Assembly (NCBI GenBank): GCA_009908385.1
Contig: JAAAPE010000075.1
Coordinates: 62,001 to 126,000, forward strand
Direction: 5' to 3'
DNA length: 64,000 bases
Source of the DNA: Gammaproteobacteria bacterium
GTDB lineage: Bacteria; Pseudomonadota; Gammaproteobacteria; Xanthomonadales; Wenzhouxiangellaceae
Numbering within the stretch: the stretch's first letter is position 1; every line of letters begins with the position of its first letter. Positions 54,514 to 64,000 of the stretch are shown here, piece by piece. A model generated the notes under the pieces. The model made no database searches and was not told the origin of the DNA. It saw only the letters and a list, made by a program, of their open reading frames with translations. Both the position numbers and the translations under genes were made by a program.

Positions 54514-55689
54514 ATGCCTTTTGAATTGATCGAAAATTACACACCCGGAGCGACCATCAAGGTCGTGGGTATCGGCGGGGGCGGCGGCAACGCCGTCAAC
54601 CAGATGGTGGAATCGTCCATCGAGGGCGTGGAGTTCATCTGCGTCAACACCGACTCGCAGGCGCTGCGCAACTTCGCCGGCAAGACCACCCTGCAGATCG
54701 GCTCGAGCGTGACCAAGGGTCTCGGCGCGGGTGCCAACCCGGAGGTCGGGCGCCAGTCGGCGCTCGAGGACCGCGACCGCATCTGCGAGATGCTTGAAGG
54801 CTGCGACATGGTCTTCATCACCGCCGGAATGGGCGGCGGCACCGGCACAGGGGCGGCCCCGGTCGTCGCCCAGACCGCCAAGGAGATGGGCATTCTCACG
54901 GTGGCTGTCGTCACCAAGCCCTTCCCCTTCGAGGGACAGCGCCGCGGCGCCGTGGCGCAGCAGGGCATCGACGAGCTCGCGCATCACGTCGATTCCCTGA
55001 TCACGATTCCCAACGGCAAGCTGCTGAGCGTTCTGGGTTCGGAGATCACCCTGCTCGACGCCTTCAAGTCGGCCAACCAGGTGCTCTCCGGCGCGGTGCA
55101 GGGCATCGCGGAACTGATCACGCGGCCGGGCCTGATCAACGTCGACTTTGCCGACGTCCGCACGGTCATGAGCGAGATGGGCATGGCGATGATGGGCGCC
55201 GGGACCGCCAAGGGCGAGGACCGCGCCCTGATGGCGGCGCAGTCGGCCATTGGCTCACCCCTGCTCGAGGACGTGGACCTGAACGGGGCCTGCGGGATCC
55301 TGGTCAACGTGACCGCCGGCATGAACCTGAGCATGAAGGAGTTCGAAGAAGTGGGCACGACCGTGGCCGACCTCGCCAGCGAGGATGCCACGGTGGTCAT
55401 CGGCACCGTGATCGACCCGGACATGACCGACGACTTGCGCGTGACCGTCGTCGCCACCGGTCTGGGATCACGCCGGCCCAAGCGCCAGGAAAAGCCGATG
55501 AAGATCGTGCGCACCGGCACCGACAACCGCGCGGCCTTCCGGGCCACCGAAGAGGACGAGGCGCCGGCGCACTCGGCTCGCGGCCGCGAAGAGAGCGCGC
55601 CGTCGGGCGAGAGCCGGAAGCTCTTCGGTGAGCAGAAGGAGCTCGACTACCTGGACATCCCGGCCTTCCTGCGCAATCAGGCCGACTGA
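54514..55689 (+). CDS. ftsZ: cell division GTPase FtsZ
   Basis: A 391-residue tubulin homologue forming the division ring. It has [18 protein letters not shown] (about 14-31), the tubulin signature [15 protein letters not shown] (about 108-122), [20 protein letters not shown], and a C-terminal conserved peptide [15 protein letters not shown] that binds FtsA. AAAGGAG precedes the ATG. The 170-bp gap after ftsA holds no credible gene. Confidence 0.98.
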   Translation: MPFELIENYTPGATIKVVGIGGGGGNAVNQMVESSIEGVEFICVNTDSQALRNFAGKTTLQIGSSVTKGLGAGANPEVGRQSALEDRDRICEMLEGCDMVFITAGMGGGTGTGAAPVVAQTAKEMGILTVAVVTKPFPFEGQRRGAVAQQGIDELAHHVDSLITIPNGKLLSVLGSEITLLDAFKSANQVLSGAVQGIAELITRPGLINVDFADVRTVMSEMGMAMMGAGTAKGEDRALMAAQSAIGSPLLEDVDLNGACGILVNVTAGMNLSMKEFEEVGTTVADLASEDATVVIGTVIDPDMTDDLRVTVVATGLGSRRPKRQEKPMKIVRTGTDNRAAFRATEEDEAPAHSARGREESAPSGESRKLFGEQKELDYLDIPAFLRNQAD

Positions 55690-55770
55690 GCCCGCGAACC
55701 GGGCACGTTGGCTTGACGCACTAGCCGGACAATGCACCGCCGGCACGGGCTTTCGACTCGCCACGAAAGC

Positions 55771-55824
55771 CTGGTGGGCCATGCGGCCAATGAGCGTTAC
55801 CTCATTGGCCGCATGGCCCACTAG
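55771..55824. repeat. near-perfect 24-bp-arm palindrome between ftsZ and lpxC
   Basis: The left arm 55774-55794 and right arm 55801-55821 are exact reverse complements (21 bp), with a 6-nt loop cgttac. Three more pairs (one G-T) extend it to 55771-55824. No T-tract follows. A 10-bp direct repeat, CACTAGCCGG, at 55719 and 55819 brackets the element exactly 100 bp apart. Confidence 0.9.
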
Positions 55825-55960
55825 CCGGCCGGTTTGTGACCAGAAAACGACGGAGCGCGTTGTATTTTGGCAACATGTGTGGCGCTTTTCACGAAAATTT
55901 GCTTTTTTACCACGCCCCCCTGTGCTATGCTCCGCGTCAACCAGCAATCGGGCCAGCACA

Positions 55961-56875
55961 TTGATCCGACAAAGAACCCTCAAGAACGTCATACGCGCGA
56001 CCGGTGTCGGCCTGCATACCGGTGAAAAGGTCCTGATGACCCTTCGTCCGGCGCCGGCCGATCGCGGCATCGTGTTCCGCCGCGTCGATCTCGACCCGGT
56101 CGTCGAGATCAAGGCCGAACCGCACCTGGTTCGCGACACCGCGCTGTCGACCACCATGGTCAACGACGACGGCGTCCGCGTGGCCACGGTCGAGCACCTG
56201 ATGTCGGCCCTGGCCGGCCTGGGCATCGACAACCTGTATGTCGATCTCAGCGCGACCGAAGTGCCGATCATGGACGGCAGCGCCGGTCCTTTCGCCTTCC
56301 TGATCCAGTCCGCCGGGATCGCCGAGCAGAACGCGCCCAAGCGCTTCCTGCGCATCAAGAAGGCGATCGAGGTGCGAGACGAGGACCGCTGGGCCCGCTT
56401 CGAGCCCTACGAGGGCTTCCGCGTCAATTTCACCATCGAGTTCGACCACCCGGTCATCCGCTCGCATTCCTGCAAGGCCGACATCGACTTCTCGACCACT
56501 TCCTATCTCAAGGAAGTGGCCCGCGCGCGCACCTTCGGGTTCATGCGCGACATCGAGTACCTGCGCCAGCGCAATCTCGTGCTCGGCGGCAGCCTCGACA
56601 ACGCCGTGGTCCTCGACGACTACCGCGTGCTCAACGAGAACGGCCTCCGCTACGAGGACGAGTTCGTCAAGCACAAGGTGCTCGACGCCATCGGCGACCT
56701 CTACATGATGGGCCGCAACCCCATCGGCGCCTTCTACGGCCACAAGTCCGGCCACGAGGTCAACAACCAGCTCGTCCAGGCCCTGCTGGCCGACCAGGAG
56801 GCCTGGGAAGAGGTCACGTTCGAGGACGACCGGCCGGCGCCGATTTCCTATGTGCAGCCGGCGCAAGCCGTTTAA
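55961..56875 (+). CDS. lpxC: UDP-3-O-acyl-GlcNAc deacetylase
   Basis: A 304-residue zinc deacetylase, committed step of lipid A synthesis. The start is a TTG ([24 protein letters not shown]), matching the family N-terminus; the longer in-frame extension is not conserved. Zinc and catalytic motifs [16 protein letters not shown] (His in VEHLM), [11 protein letters not shown] and [13 protein letters not shown] with GHKSGHEVN near the C-terminus are intact. A TGCTATGCT extended -10 lies about 30 bp upstream. Confidence 0.97.
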   Translation: MIRQRTLKNVIRATGVGLHTGEKVLMTLRPAPADRGIVFRRVDLDPVVEIKAEPHLVRDTALSTTMVNDDGVRVATVEHLMSALAGLGIDNLYVDLSATEVPIMDGSAGPFAFLIQSAGIAEQNAPKRFLRIKKAIEVRDEDRWARFEPYEGFRVNFTIEFDHPVIRSHSCKADIDFSTTSYLKEVARARTFGFMRDIEYLRQRNLVLGGSLDNAVVLDDYRVLNENGLRYEDEFVKHKVLDAIGDLYMMGRNPIGAFYGHKSGHEVNNQLVQALLADQEAWEEVTFEDDRPAPISYVQPAQAV

Positions 56876-56916
56876 GCAAGCACGAAACTCGAAATCCCGA
56901 AATTCGAAACGATGAG

Positions 56917-56942
56917 CGGGCGCAATGCGCCCGTTTTGTTTC
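56917..56942 (+). terminator. intrinsic terminator after lpxC
   Basis: CGGGCGC/GCGCCCG stem (7 bp, 3-nt loop) followed by TTTTGTTTC. It closes the dcw-lpxC transcript. AT-rich arms AAATCCCGAAATTCGAA (56892-56908) and TTCGAATTTCGGATTT (56955-56970), inverted with one gap, flank it. Confidence 0.85.
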
Positions 56943-56968
56943 TTTCATTCGTGCTTCGAATTTCGGAT

Positions 56969-57041
56969 TTAGCCGATCTTCGGCACCACGATCACCCGCG
57001 TCCCCTCCAGCCGCTCGTCGAGCTGCCGATTCGCCTCCTTG
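56969..57041 (-). pseudogene. duplicated 3' fragment of dciA
   Basis: Read on the minus strand this is KEANRQLDERLEGTRVIVVPKIG and a TAA stop, the same as the last 24 codons of the intact dciA gene at 58235-58543 except for the final residues (KIG against GIR). Similarity stops sharply at cctccttg (57034-57041). It marks the junction of the inserted-looking segment between lpxC and dciA. Confidence 0.85.
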
Positions 57042-57080
57042 GTTGAATAAGGCCCATCACGCCAGGTTGACCCGGATTTA

Positions 57081-57091
57081 TTTTTTTTTTT
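57081..57091. repeat. T11 homopolymer upstream of the cysteine-rich gene
   Basis: Eleven consecutive T residues 40 bp before the ATG of the next gene, between a TTGACC (57067) and a TATCAA (57096). The spacing between those hexamers is 23 bp, too long for a good promoter, but would change with tract length. Confidence 0.6.
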
Positions 57092-57131
57092 ACCGTATCA
57101 ATCGGGAGGGGTTACTTGAGGAGGTTTGGTG

Positions 57132-57992
57132 ATGAAAAAGTTGGCTATTTCGACCATCTTGGCGATATTCGCAATTTTGGCACCTGAGATTGCGAAATCG
57201 CAGTTTTACTGTGCAGAAACAAAGTTCTATAACAGCTGCGTTAATTGTGACGGCATACTTTTTACTGGAGCTGCGTGGGAGACAACTTTTTGGCAGTGCG
57301 TGCCCTGTACGGAGTCCTGTCCGAGCGATATTGCGCCGCAATCCAAATCTGTCGACGGGAGCCCAGCGTCAACGTCTCCATCGTGCGGTCTTTCCTGGAA
57401 TGAGTTTGCGCAACGGGCTCGCGCCGCCGAGCAGGTGGGTGGATTGCCTGACATCAGGTACGTGAGGGTGGATTTCGACGACAACCTATTGCGTTCGTTG
57501 GCGCGTTCGGCACCGCTGATCGCCAATTATCTGGTAACTCAGGATGGGTACATTCGCTTGGACCGACAGGATCCCAACCTTACAAGCGTCAATCAGGATC
57601 CAGCGATGATTTCTTCGTTCGAGGTGACGGGGCAGATGGTCAACTGGTTGATCGACAATCGGGACAAGAGCCTAACCGAAGAAGGACGAGCAACATTGAC
57701 GCCGCCCCGCGCTGAGCCGCTGGAGAGGGGGCTGGCCCAGGCCGTGTACACAAATTTCGAGAGAATAGATGCGACCACGGCATTGGCAACCGTTCGTTCG
57801 ACAAGGTTCCGATTGCCGAAACAGAAATCAGGGGATCCAACGATCCTGTCGCAAAATGTGCTGGAGTTAGAACTTAGGACGGGCTCAACGAAGCGGATTC
57901 CGGATGACATCCGCCCGGTTCTTGGCGATTCGCTCCCTGGACGCCAAATTTCCGCAGAGATAAGCGAGCATTCTCTGCACAGCAGCCAGTAG
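57132..57992 (+). CDS. secreted cysteine-rich protein of unknown function
   Basis: 286 residues. Signal peptide at 1-25 (MKKLAISTILAIFAILAPEIAKSQF), then a cysteine-rich module to about residue 90 with seven Cys, including CVNC and CVPC pairs, followed by a hydrophilic domain without recognised motifs. The ATG has GGAGG 10 bp upstream. Base composition and codon use are noticeably less GC-rich than in neighbouring dcw genes. It lies between a dciA remnant and intact dciA and has its own terminator, so it looks like an acquired unit. The cysteine pairs could bind metal or form disulphides in the periplasm. I do not recognise the family. Confidence 0.75.
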   Translation: MKKLAISTILAIFAILAPEIAKSQFYCAETKFYNSCVNCDGILFTGAAWETTFWQCVPCTESCPSDIAPQSKSVDGSPASTSPSCGLSWNEFAQRARAAEQVGGLPDIRYVRVDFDDNLLRSLARSAPLIANYLVTQDGYIRLDRQDPNLTSVNQDPAMISSFEVTGQMVNWLIDNRDKSLTEEGRATLTPPRAEPLERGLAQAVYTNFERIDATTALATVRSTRFRLPKQKSGDPTILSQNVLELELRTGSTKRIPDDIRPVLGDSLPGRQISAEISEHSLHSSQ

Positions 57993-58041
57993 CTGGCGTC
58001 GGGCTAATCGGCGGAGTTCCGTGTGACGCCGACATGTGAAG

Positions 58042-58064
58042 CGGGCGCTACGGCGCCCGTTTTT
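58042..58064 (+). terminator. intrinsic terminator after the cysteine-rich gene
   Basis: CGGGCGC/GCGCCCG stem (7 bp, loop tacg) and TTTTT. The arms are the same as in the terminator after lpxC, which supports a duplication origin for the segment. Confidence 0.88.
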
Positions 58065-58084
58065 CGATGGGGCGCCGGAATGAT

Positions 58085-58216
58085 CAATTTTCAAGCACCA
58101 AGGACCAATCAAATTCCGAACGTTTAATGACCGATGCTCCAAACAGGACGCGCGGCCGCGGCGGCTCGTGTTTCGGTCATTTGATCATTGAGAATTGGTC
58201 CTTGTTTGAAAATTGG
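58085..58216. repeat. AT-rich imperfect inverted repeat
   Basis: CAATTTTCAA...AGGACCAAT (58085-58109) recurs in inverted orientation at 58194-58216 (ATTGGTCCT...TTGAAAATTG), with a GC-rich centre. The flanks are full of GGTCATTGGTCATTT-like motifs. It is located between the terminator and the dciA stop. Confidence 0.7.
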
Positions 58217-58234
58217 AATTTGGTCATTGGTCAT

Positions 58235-58543
58235 TTAGCGGATCCCAGGCACTACAATCACCCGCGTCCCCTCCAGCCGCTCGTCGAGCTGCCGGTTGGC
58301 CTCCTTGAGCAGGTCGCCGGCCATTAGGCGGGCGCGGCTGGCCCAGGCGGGGCTGGTGGCGGCCAGGACCAGGGTCCGGCCCTCGATGCAGGCCACGCCG
58401 ATGTGCTCGCGCATGCTGCCGGGCAGCACCGGGCGCAGCCGGGCGTCGAGGCGGTCGAGGGCGCGCGCCGTGCTCAGCAGGCGGGCGAGTCCATCGTCGC
58501 CCGAGGAAATCTGGTCGAGGTCGCGTTCGGTTCGGCGGCTCAT
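58235..58543 (-). CDS. dciA: DciA/DUF721 family replicative-helicase loader
   Basis: 102 residues from an ATG at 58543. The DUF721 pattern is visible: LARLLSTARALDRLDARLRPVLPGSMREHIGVACIEGRTLVLAATSPAWASRARLMAGDLLKEANRQL. DciA helps load DnaB in bacteria lacking DnaC. The lpxC-DUF721-secA neighbourhood is typical of gammaproteobacteria such as Pseudomonas. It is divergent from secA. The same frame is open far upstream but only as a shadow of secA. The last 24 codons are duplicated at 56969-57041. Confidence 0.85.
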   Translation of the reverse strand: MSRRTERDLDQISSGDDGLARLLSTARALDRLDARLRPVLPGSMREHIGVACIEGRTLVLAATSPAWASRARLMAGDLLKEANRQLDERLEGTRVIVVPGIR

Positions 58544-58690
58544 GGCCTGGCTCCCGTCTTTGGCGGTCTGGGCATCTTCCTGTAGTTTAGCGGCCCGGCG
58601 GGCTACAATGGCAGGCTGTGCTTGCACCGCTTCGGTGCCGACCCCAAGTAGACCATTTCGGAACAACCTTCCCAAACGAACGGACGATCC

Positions 58691-61411
<2,721 letters not shown>

Positions 61412-61421
61412 GGCGACGGGC

Positions 61422-62381
61422 GTGAGCCTTCCCGCGGCGCGGTCGTCCGAGCCGATCGAGGTCGTCGCCGGCATCCTGCGTGACGACCGGGGCCGGGTGC
61501 TGCTGGCGCAGCGGCCCGCCGGCAAGCACCTCGCCGGCCAATGGGAATTTCCGGGCGGCAAGCGCGAGCCGGGCGAAGCCGGCCCCGCCGCGCTGGCCCG
61601 CGAGCTTGCCGAGGAACTGGCCATCAGGGTTCGCGAGTCGCGGCCCTGGCTGGCGCTCACGCACCGCTATCCCGAGATCACCGTACGCCTTCAGCTCTAC
61701 GTCGTCGAAGCCTGGGAGGGCCGGCCACTGGGCATGGAAGGACAGCCCCTGGAGTGGTTTCCGGTTCCCGACATGCACCGGCTGCCGATGCCGGCGGCCG
61801 ACCGACCCATCGTGCGCGCCTTCGGGCTCGACGCGCGCTGCGCACTCGGTCCCGACCCCGCTGAAGCCGGCGGCGTCGCCGGCTTGCTCGACTGGGCCCG
61901 GGCCCGTCTCGCCGGCGGTGCCCGGCTGCTGCGGCTGCGGACGCAATCGATGGACGCGCACGAGCTTCGGCGCCTGTCGCGCGGTCTGGGTGATCCTGTC
62001 GCCGAGGCCGGTGGCAAGTGGCTGCTCGACGACACAGCGGAGCGCGCCGCCGAGGCCGGCGCCGACGGCGTGCATATGGACGGCGCCGAACTCGACGCCG
62101 TGTCGATCCGGCCGCTGCCGGACGATTTCCTGGTGGCCGCCGCGTGCCGCGACGAGCAGCAGCTCGAGCGCGCCGGGGCCCTGAAGCTGGACTTCGTCAC
62201 CCTGCCCGCAGCCCGGAGCGGGAGCGCCGCCATCGACTGGAAGGGGTTCGAGCGTCTGTGCCGCTGCTCGCCCCTGCCGGTCTACGCGCAGGGCGACGCA
62301 GCCGGCGTCGAGCTCGAGCGGGTTCGCGCCTGTGGCGGTTTCGGCGTTGCCGGGCCGAATGGGTCGGGGAGCTCGGCGTGA
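61422..62381 (+). CDS. Nudix hydrolase fused to a thiamine-phosphate-synthase-like domain
   Basis: 319 residues. N-terminal MutT domain with the Nudix box GGKREPGEAGPAALARELAEEL (about 45-66), which in MutT clears 8-oxo-dGTP. C-terminal ThiE-like TIM-barrel segment (about 150-310, AEAGADGVHMDGAELDAV and DFVTLPAARSGS), truncated in catalytic motifs. This two-domain layout next to secA is known in Pseudomonas and relatives. GTG start. The end overlaps the next gene. Confidence 0.88.
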   Translation: MSLPAARSSEPIEVVAGILRDDRGRVLLAQRPAGKHLAGQWEFPGGKREPGEAGPAALARELAEELAIRVRESRPWLALTHRYPEITVRLQLYVVEAWEGRPLGMEGQPLEWFPVPDMHRLPMPAADRPIVRAFGLDARCALGPDPAEAGGVAGLLDWARARLAGGARLLRLRTQSMDAHELRRLSRGLGDPVAEAGGKWLLDDTAERAAEAGADGVHMDGAELDAVSIRPLPDDFLVAAACRDEQQLERAGALKLDFVTLPAARSGSAAIDWKGFERLCRCSPLPVYAQGDAAGVELERVRACGGFGVAGPNGSGSSA

Positions 62382-63079
62382 CGATCGAAACGGTTCCCCT
62401 GCCGGTTCGATCCCGCCCGATGCCGGCAGCCGGCGAGGTGGACGTGTGGCTGACCCGGCTCGGCGACATGCCGCTGGATGCCGGTCCGCGCGGCGAGAAC
62501 CGCCGCGAGCGCATCATGCGCCAGCGCGTGCAGCAACAGTTTTTCCTTCGCCTGCTATTGGCCGCCTACCTGGGATGTCCCGGCAAGTCGCTGCGACTGG
62601 TTCGCAGCGACCGGGGCAAGCCCATGCTCTCCGGCAAGCATGCCGAAAGCGCCCTGCAGTTCAATGCATCGCATTCCGGCGATTGGCTGGCTGTGGCGAT
62701 CGCCGACGGCGTCGAGGTGGGCATCGACATCGAAACCGAGCGCCGGCTGCCGCGGGCGCCGCTGATGGCCCGGCGTTTCCTCTCGCCGCCGGAAGCCGAA
62801 TGGCTTGTCGCACTCGACGAGCCGTTCCGCTCGCGGGAATTCCTCAAGCAGTGGACGGCGCGCGAGTCGCTGGTCAAGGCGCGCGGCTGCGGCCTGGCGG
62901 GCTGCCTGGACGAGATCGCCCTCGACTGGCAGCCGCCGGCCGTCAGGCGCCTGCCCGAAGACTGGGACGGGGCGGGCGCCATGGCGCTGGCCTCGCTGTC
63001 GCTGCCCGACGAACTGGTCGGACACCTGGCCGCCCGCGTGGGGCCGGTCCGACCCGTGATCCGCCGCATGACCGCCTGA
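62378..63079 (+). CDS. 4'-phosphopantetheinyl transferase, Sfp type
   Basis: 233 residues, attaches phosphopantetheine from CoA to carrier proteins. It has RSDRGKPML (about 76-84), FNASHSGDWLAVAI (95-108), GIDIE (115-119, Mg-binding Asp117) and WTARESLVKARG (159-170). The GTG start overlaps the stop of the preceding gene (GTGA). No polyketide or peptide synthetase genes are in the window, so the carrier partner is unknown. Confidence 0.88.
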   Translation: MTIETVPLPVRSRPMPAAGEVDVWLTRLGDMPLDAGPRGENRRERIMRQRVQQQFFLRLLLAAYLGCPGKSLRLVRSDRGKPMLSGKHAESALQFNASHSGDWLAVAIADGVEVGIDIETERRLPRAPLMARRFLSPPEAEWLVALDEPFRSREFLKQWTARESLVKARGCGLAGCLDEIALDWQPPAVRRLPEDWDGAGAMALASLSLPDELVGHLAARVGPVRPVIRRMTA

Positions 63080-63123
63080 TCCGAGGCGAGAACGATACCG
63101 ATTCATACCGAAGGAAAGCGAAC

Positions 63124-63867
63124 ATGTTTCTTCAGCGCGCGACCTGGCCCGAAATCGAGGCCTACCTGGCGGAGTCCACCGGCATCGTCGTGCCCATCGG
63201 TTCGACGGAGCAGCACGGGCCGACCGGCCTGATCGGCACCGATGCCATCTGTCCGGAAACCATCGCCGCCGGCATGGCCGAGGCCGGCATCCTGGTCGGG
63301 CCCACGCTGAGCATCGGCATGGCGCAGCACCACCTGGGATTTCCCGGCTCGATCACGCTTCGGCCCTCCACCCTCATGGCGCTGGTGCGCGACGTCGTGA
63401 CCTCGCTGGCGGTGCACGGTTTCACGCACTTCTACTTCCTCAACGGGCACGGCGGCAATATCGCGACGGTCAACGCTGCCTTCGCCGAGGTCTGGGCCGA
63501 CGCCAGCCTGGCACGCCGTTCGTCGGGCCTGCGCATGAAGATGGGCAACTGGTTCGCCGGCCAGCGGGTCGTGTCGCTGGCGCGCGAGCTCTACGGCGAG
63601 GCCGACGGCAGCCACGCCACGGCGTCGGAAATCGCCCTGACCTGGTACGCCTATCCCGAGCTGGCGCGCGACGACACCCTCGACCCGGTTCGCGCGCCCG
63701 ACGGACCGATCCGGGACGCCGCCGACTACCGGAAGCACTTTCCCGACGGCCGCATCGGTTCCGAACCCCACCGGGCCACGCCGGAACACGGAAAACGCTT
63801 CTACGAGGCCGGCCTGGCCGACGCGCTGGACGCCTATCGCCGGTTCGTTCGTCCCGACCAGGGTTGA
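63124..63867 (+). CDS. creatininase family amidohydrolase
   Basis: 247 residues with the creatininase metal motifs VPIGSTEQHGP (about 22-32), TDAICPETI, LNGHGGN (about 101-107) and SHATASE (about 161-167). Family members hydrolyse cyclic amides or act on formamide-type or pterin intermediates; the exact substrate cannot be told. AAGGAAAG precedes the ATG. It follows the PPTase gene by 44 bp. Confidence 0.88.
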   Translation: MFLQRATWPEIEAYLAESTGIVVPIGSTEQHGPTGLIGTDAICPETIAAGMAEAGILVGPTLSIGMAQHHLGFPGSITLRPSTLMALVRDVVTSLAVHGFTHFYFLNGHGGNIATVNAAFAEVWADASLARRSSGLRMKMGNWFAGQRVVSLARELYGEADGSHATASEIALTWYAYPELARDDTLDPVRAPDGPIRDAADYRKHFPDGRIGSEPHRATPEHGKRFYEAGLADALDAYRRFVRPDQG

Positions 63868-63931
63868 GTGGACCGGGCCGGCCGATAGCGTTATCTTGCC
63901 GCGGGCAATTGATGAGTGGAAAGGAAAGGCA

Positions 63932-64000
63932 ATGAGCGAAAAGCTCGAGACGGTACTCGATTTTCTCAAGGTTTTCGGTCTGGTTCTGTTGGCCTTCATC
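63932..64000 (+). CDS. start of a membrane protein gene cut by the window end
   Basis: ATG preceded by GGAAAGG, 23 codons visible: SEKLETVLDFLKVFGLVLLAFI, an N-terminal polar stretch running into a membrane helix. Too short to identify. Confidence 0.6.
   Translation, partial: MSEKLETVLDFLKVFGLVLLAFI

Noticed and set aside
54344..54529. A 61-codon frame between ftsA and ftsZ starting at a GTG
   Set aside because: It has no family, no good ribosome-binding site, and runs into the ftsZ start; the spacer is better explained as the ftsZ leader.

Overview
The window is a high-GC chromosomal segment from a phototrophic purple bacterium, most likely a gammaproteobacterium. It carries quinone-type reaction-centre genes with a tetraheme PufC, a spirilloxanthin-type carotenoid set, a gammaproteobacterial division and cell-wall (dcw) cluster running into lpxC-dciA-secA, and several large TonB-dependent receptors. 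The lineage is inferred from gene content and order. No 16S rRNA gene or genome-wide marker is present to prove it.

Region 1 (1-6.2 kb) holds the 3' part of a TonB receptor, an orphan periplasmic solute-binding protein overlapping a ClC-type anion transporter with CBS domains, an NnrU-like membrane protein, and a lipoprotein-anchored azurin. Region 2 (6.2-28.9 kb) is a compact photosynthesis gene cluster: crtI-crtB, a PsiE-like gene and crtD-crtC on the minus strand; crtE, crtF, bchC and pufBALMC on the plus strand; then an alpha/beta hydrolase, puhE, puhC, puhB, puhA and lhaA on the minus strand; then bchG-bchP-tspO-bchO and a small membrane protein on the plus strand. The puf and puh gene sets lie tail to tail, so all reaction-centre and LH1 structural genes fall within about 7.6 kb. 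bchXYZ, bchFNBHLM, bchD/I and a magnesium-protoporphyrin cyclase (acsF or bchE) are not in the window and must be elsewhere if the strain makes bacteriochlorophyll a. A perfect FNR-type palindrome lies upstream of pufB at a spacing that fits an activated promoter.

Region 3 (29-40.1 kb) carries a TonB receptor, a PucC/LhaA-type (BCD family) transporter, a methyltransferase, tRNA-Pro(CGG), a very large Oar-like TonB receptor and ppnN. Region 4 (40.2-64 kb) starts with inverted arrays of an 8-bp satellite, then a sigma70-like promoter with five 10-bp-spaced MraZ boxes, followed by mraZ-rsmH-ftsL-ftsI-murE-murF-mraY-ftsW-murG-murC-ddl-ftsQ-ftsA-ftsZ-lpxC, with most junctions overlapping. Between lpxC and dciA sits an inserted-looking segment: a copy of the last 24 codons of dciA, a T11 tract, a cysteine-rich secreted protein of unknown function, and a second terminator like the one after lpxC. 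It is followed by dciA, secA, a Nudix/thiamine-phosphate-synthase-like fusion gene, a 4'-phosphopantetheinyl transferase, a creatininase-family protein and the start of one more gene.

Functionally, the first half builds the photosynthetic membrane: carotenoids by CrtE/B/I/C/D/F, late bacteriochlorophyll steps by BchC/G/P, RC-LH1 proteins by puf/puhA, and assembly by LhaA/PuhB/C/E. The second half builds the septum and envelope.
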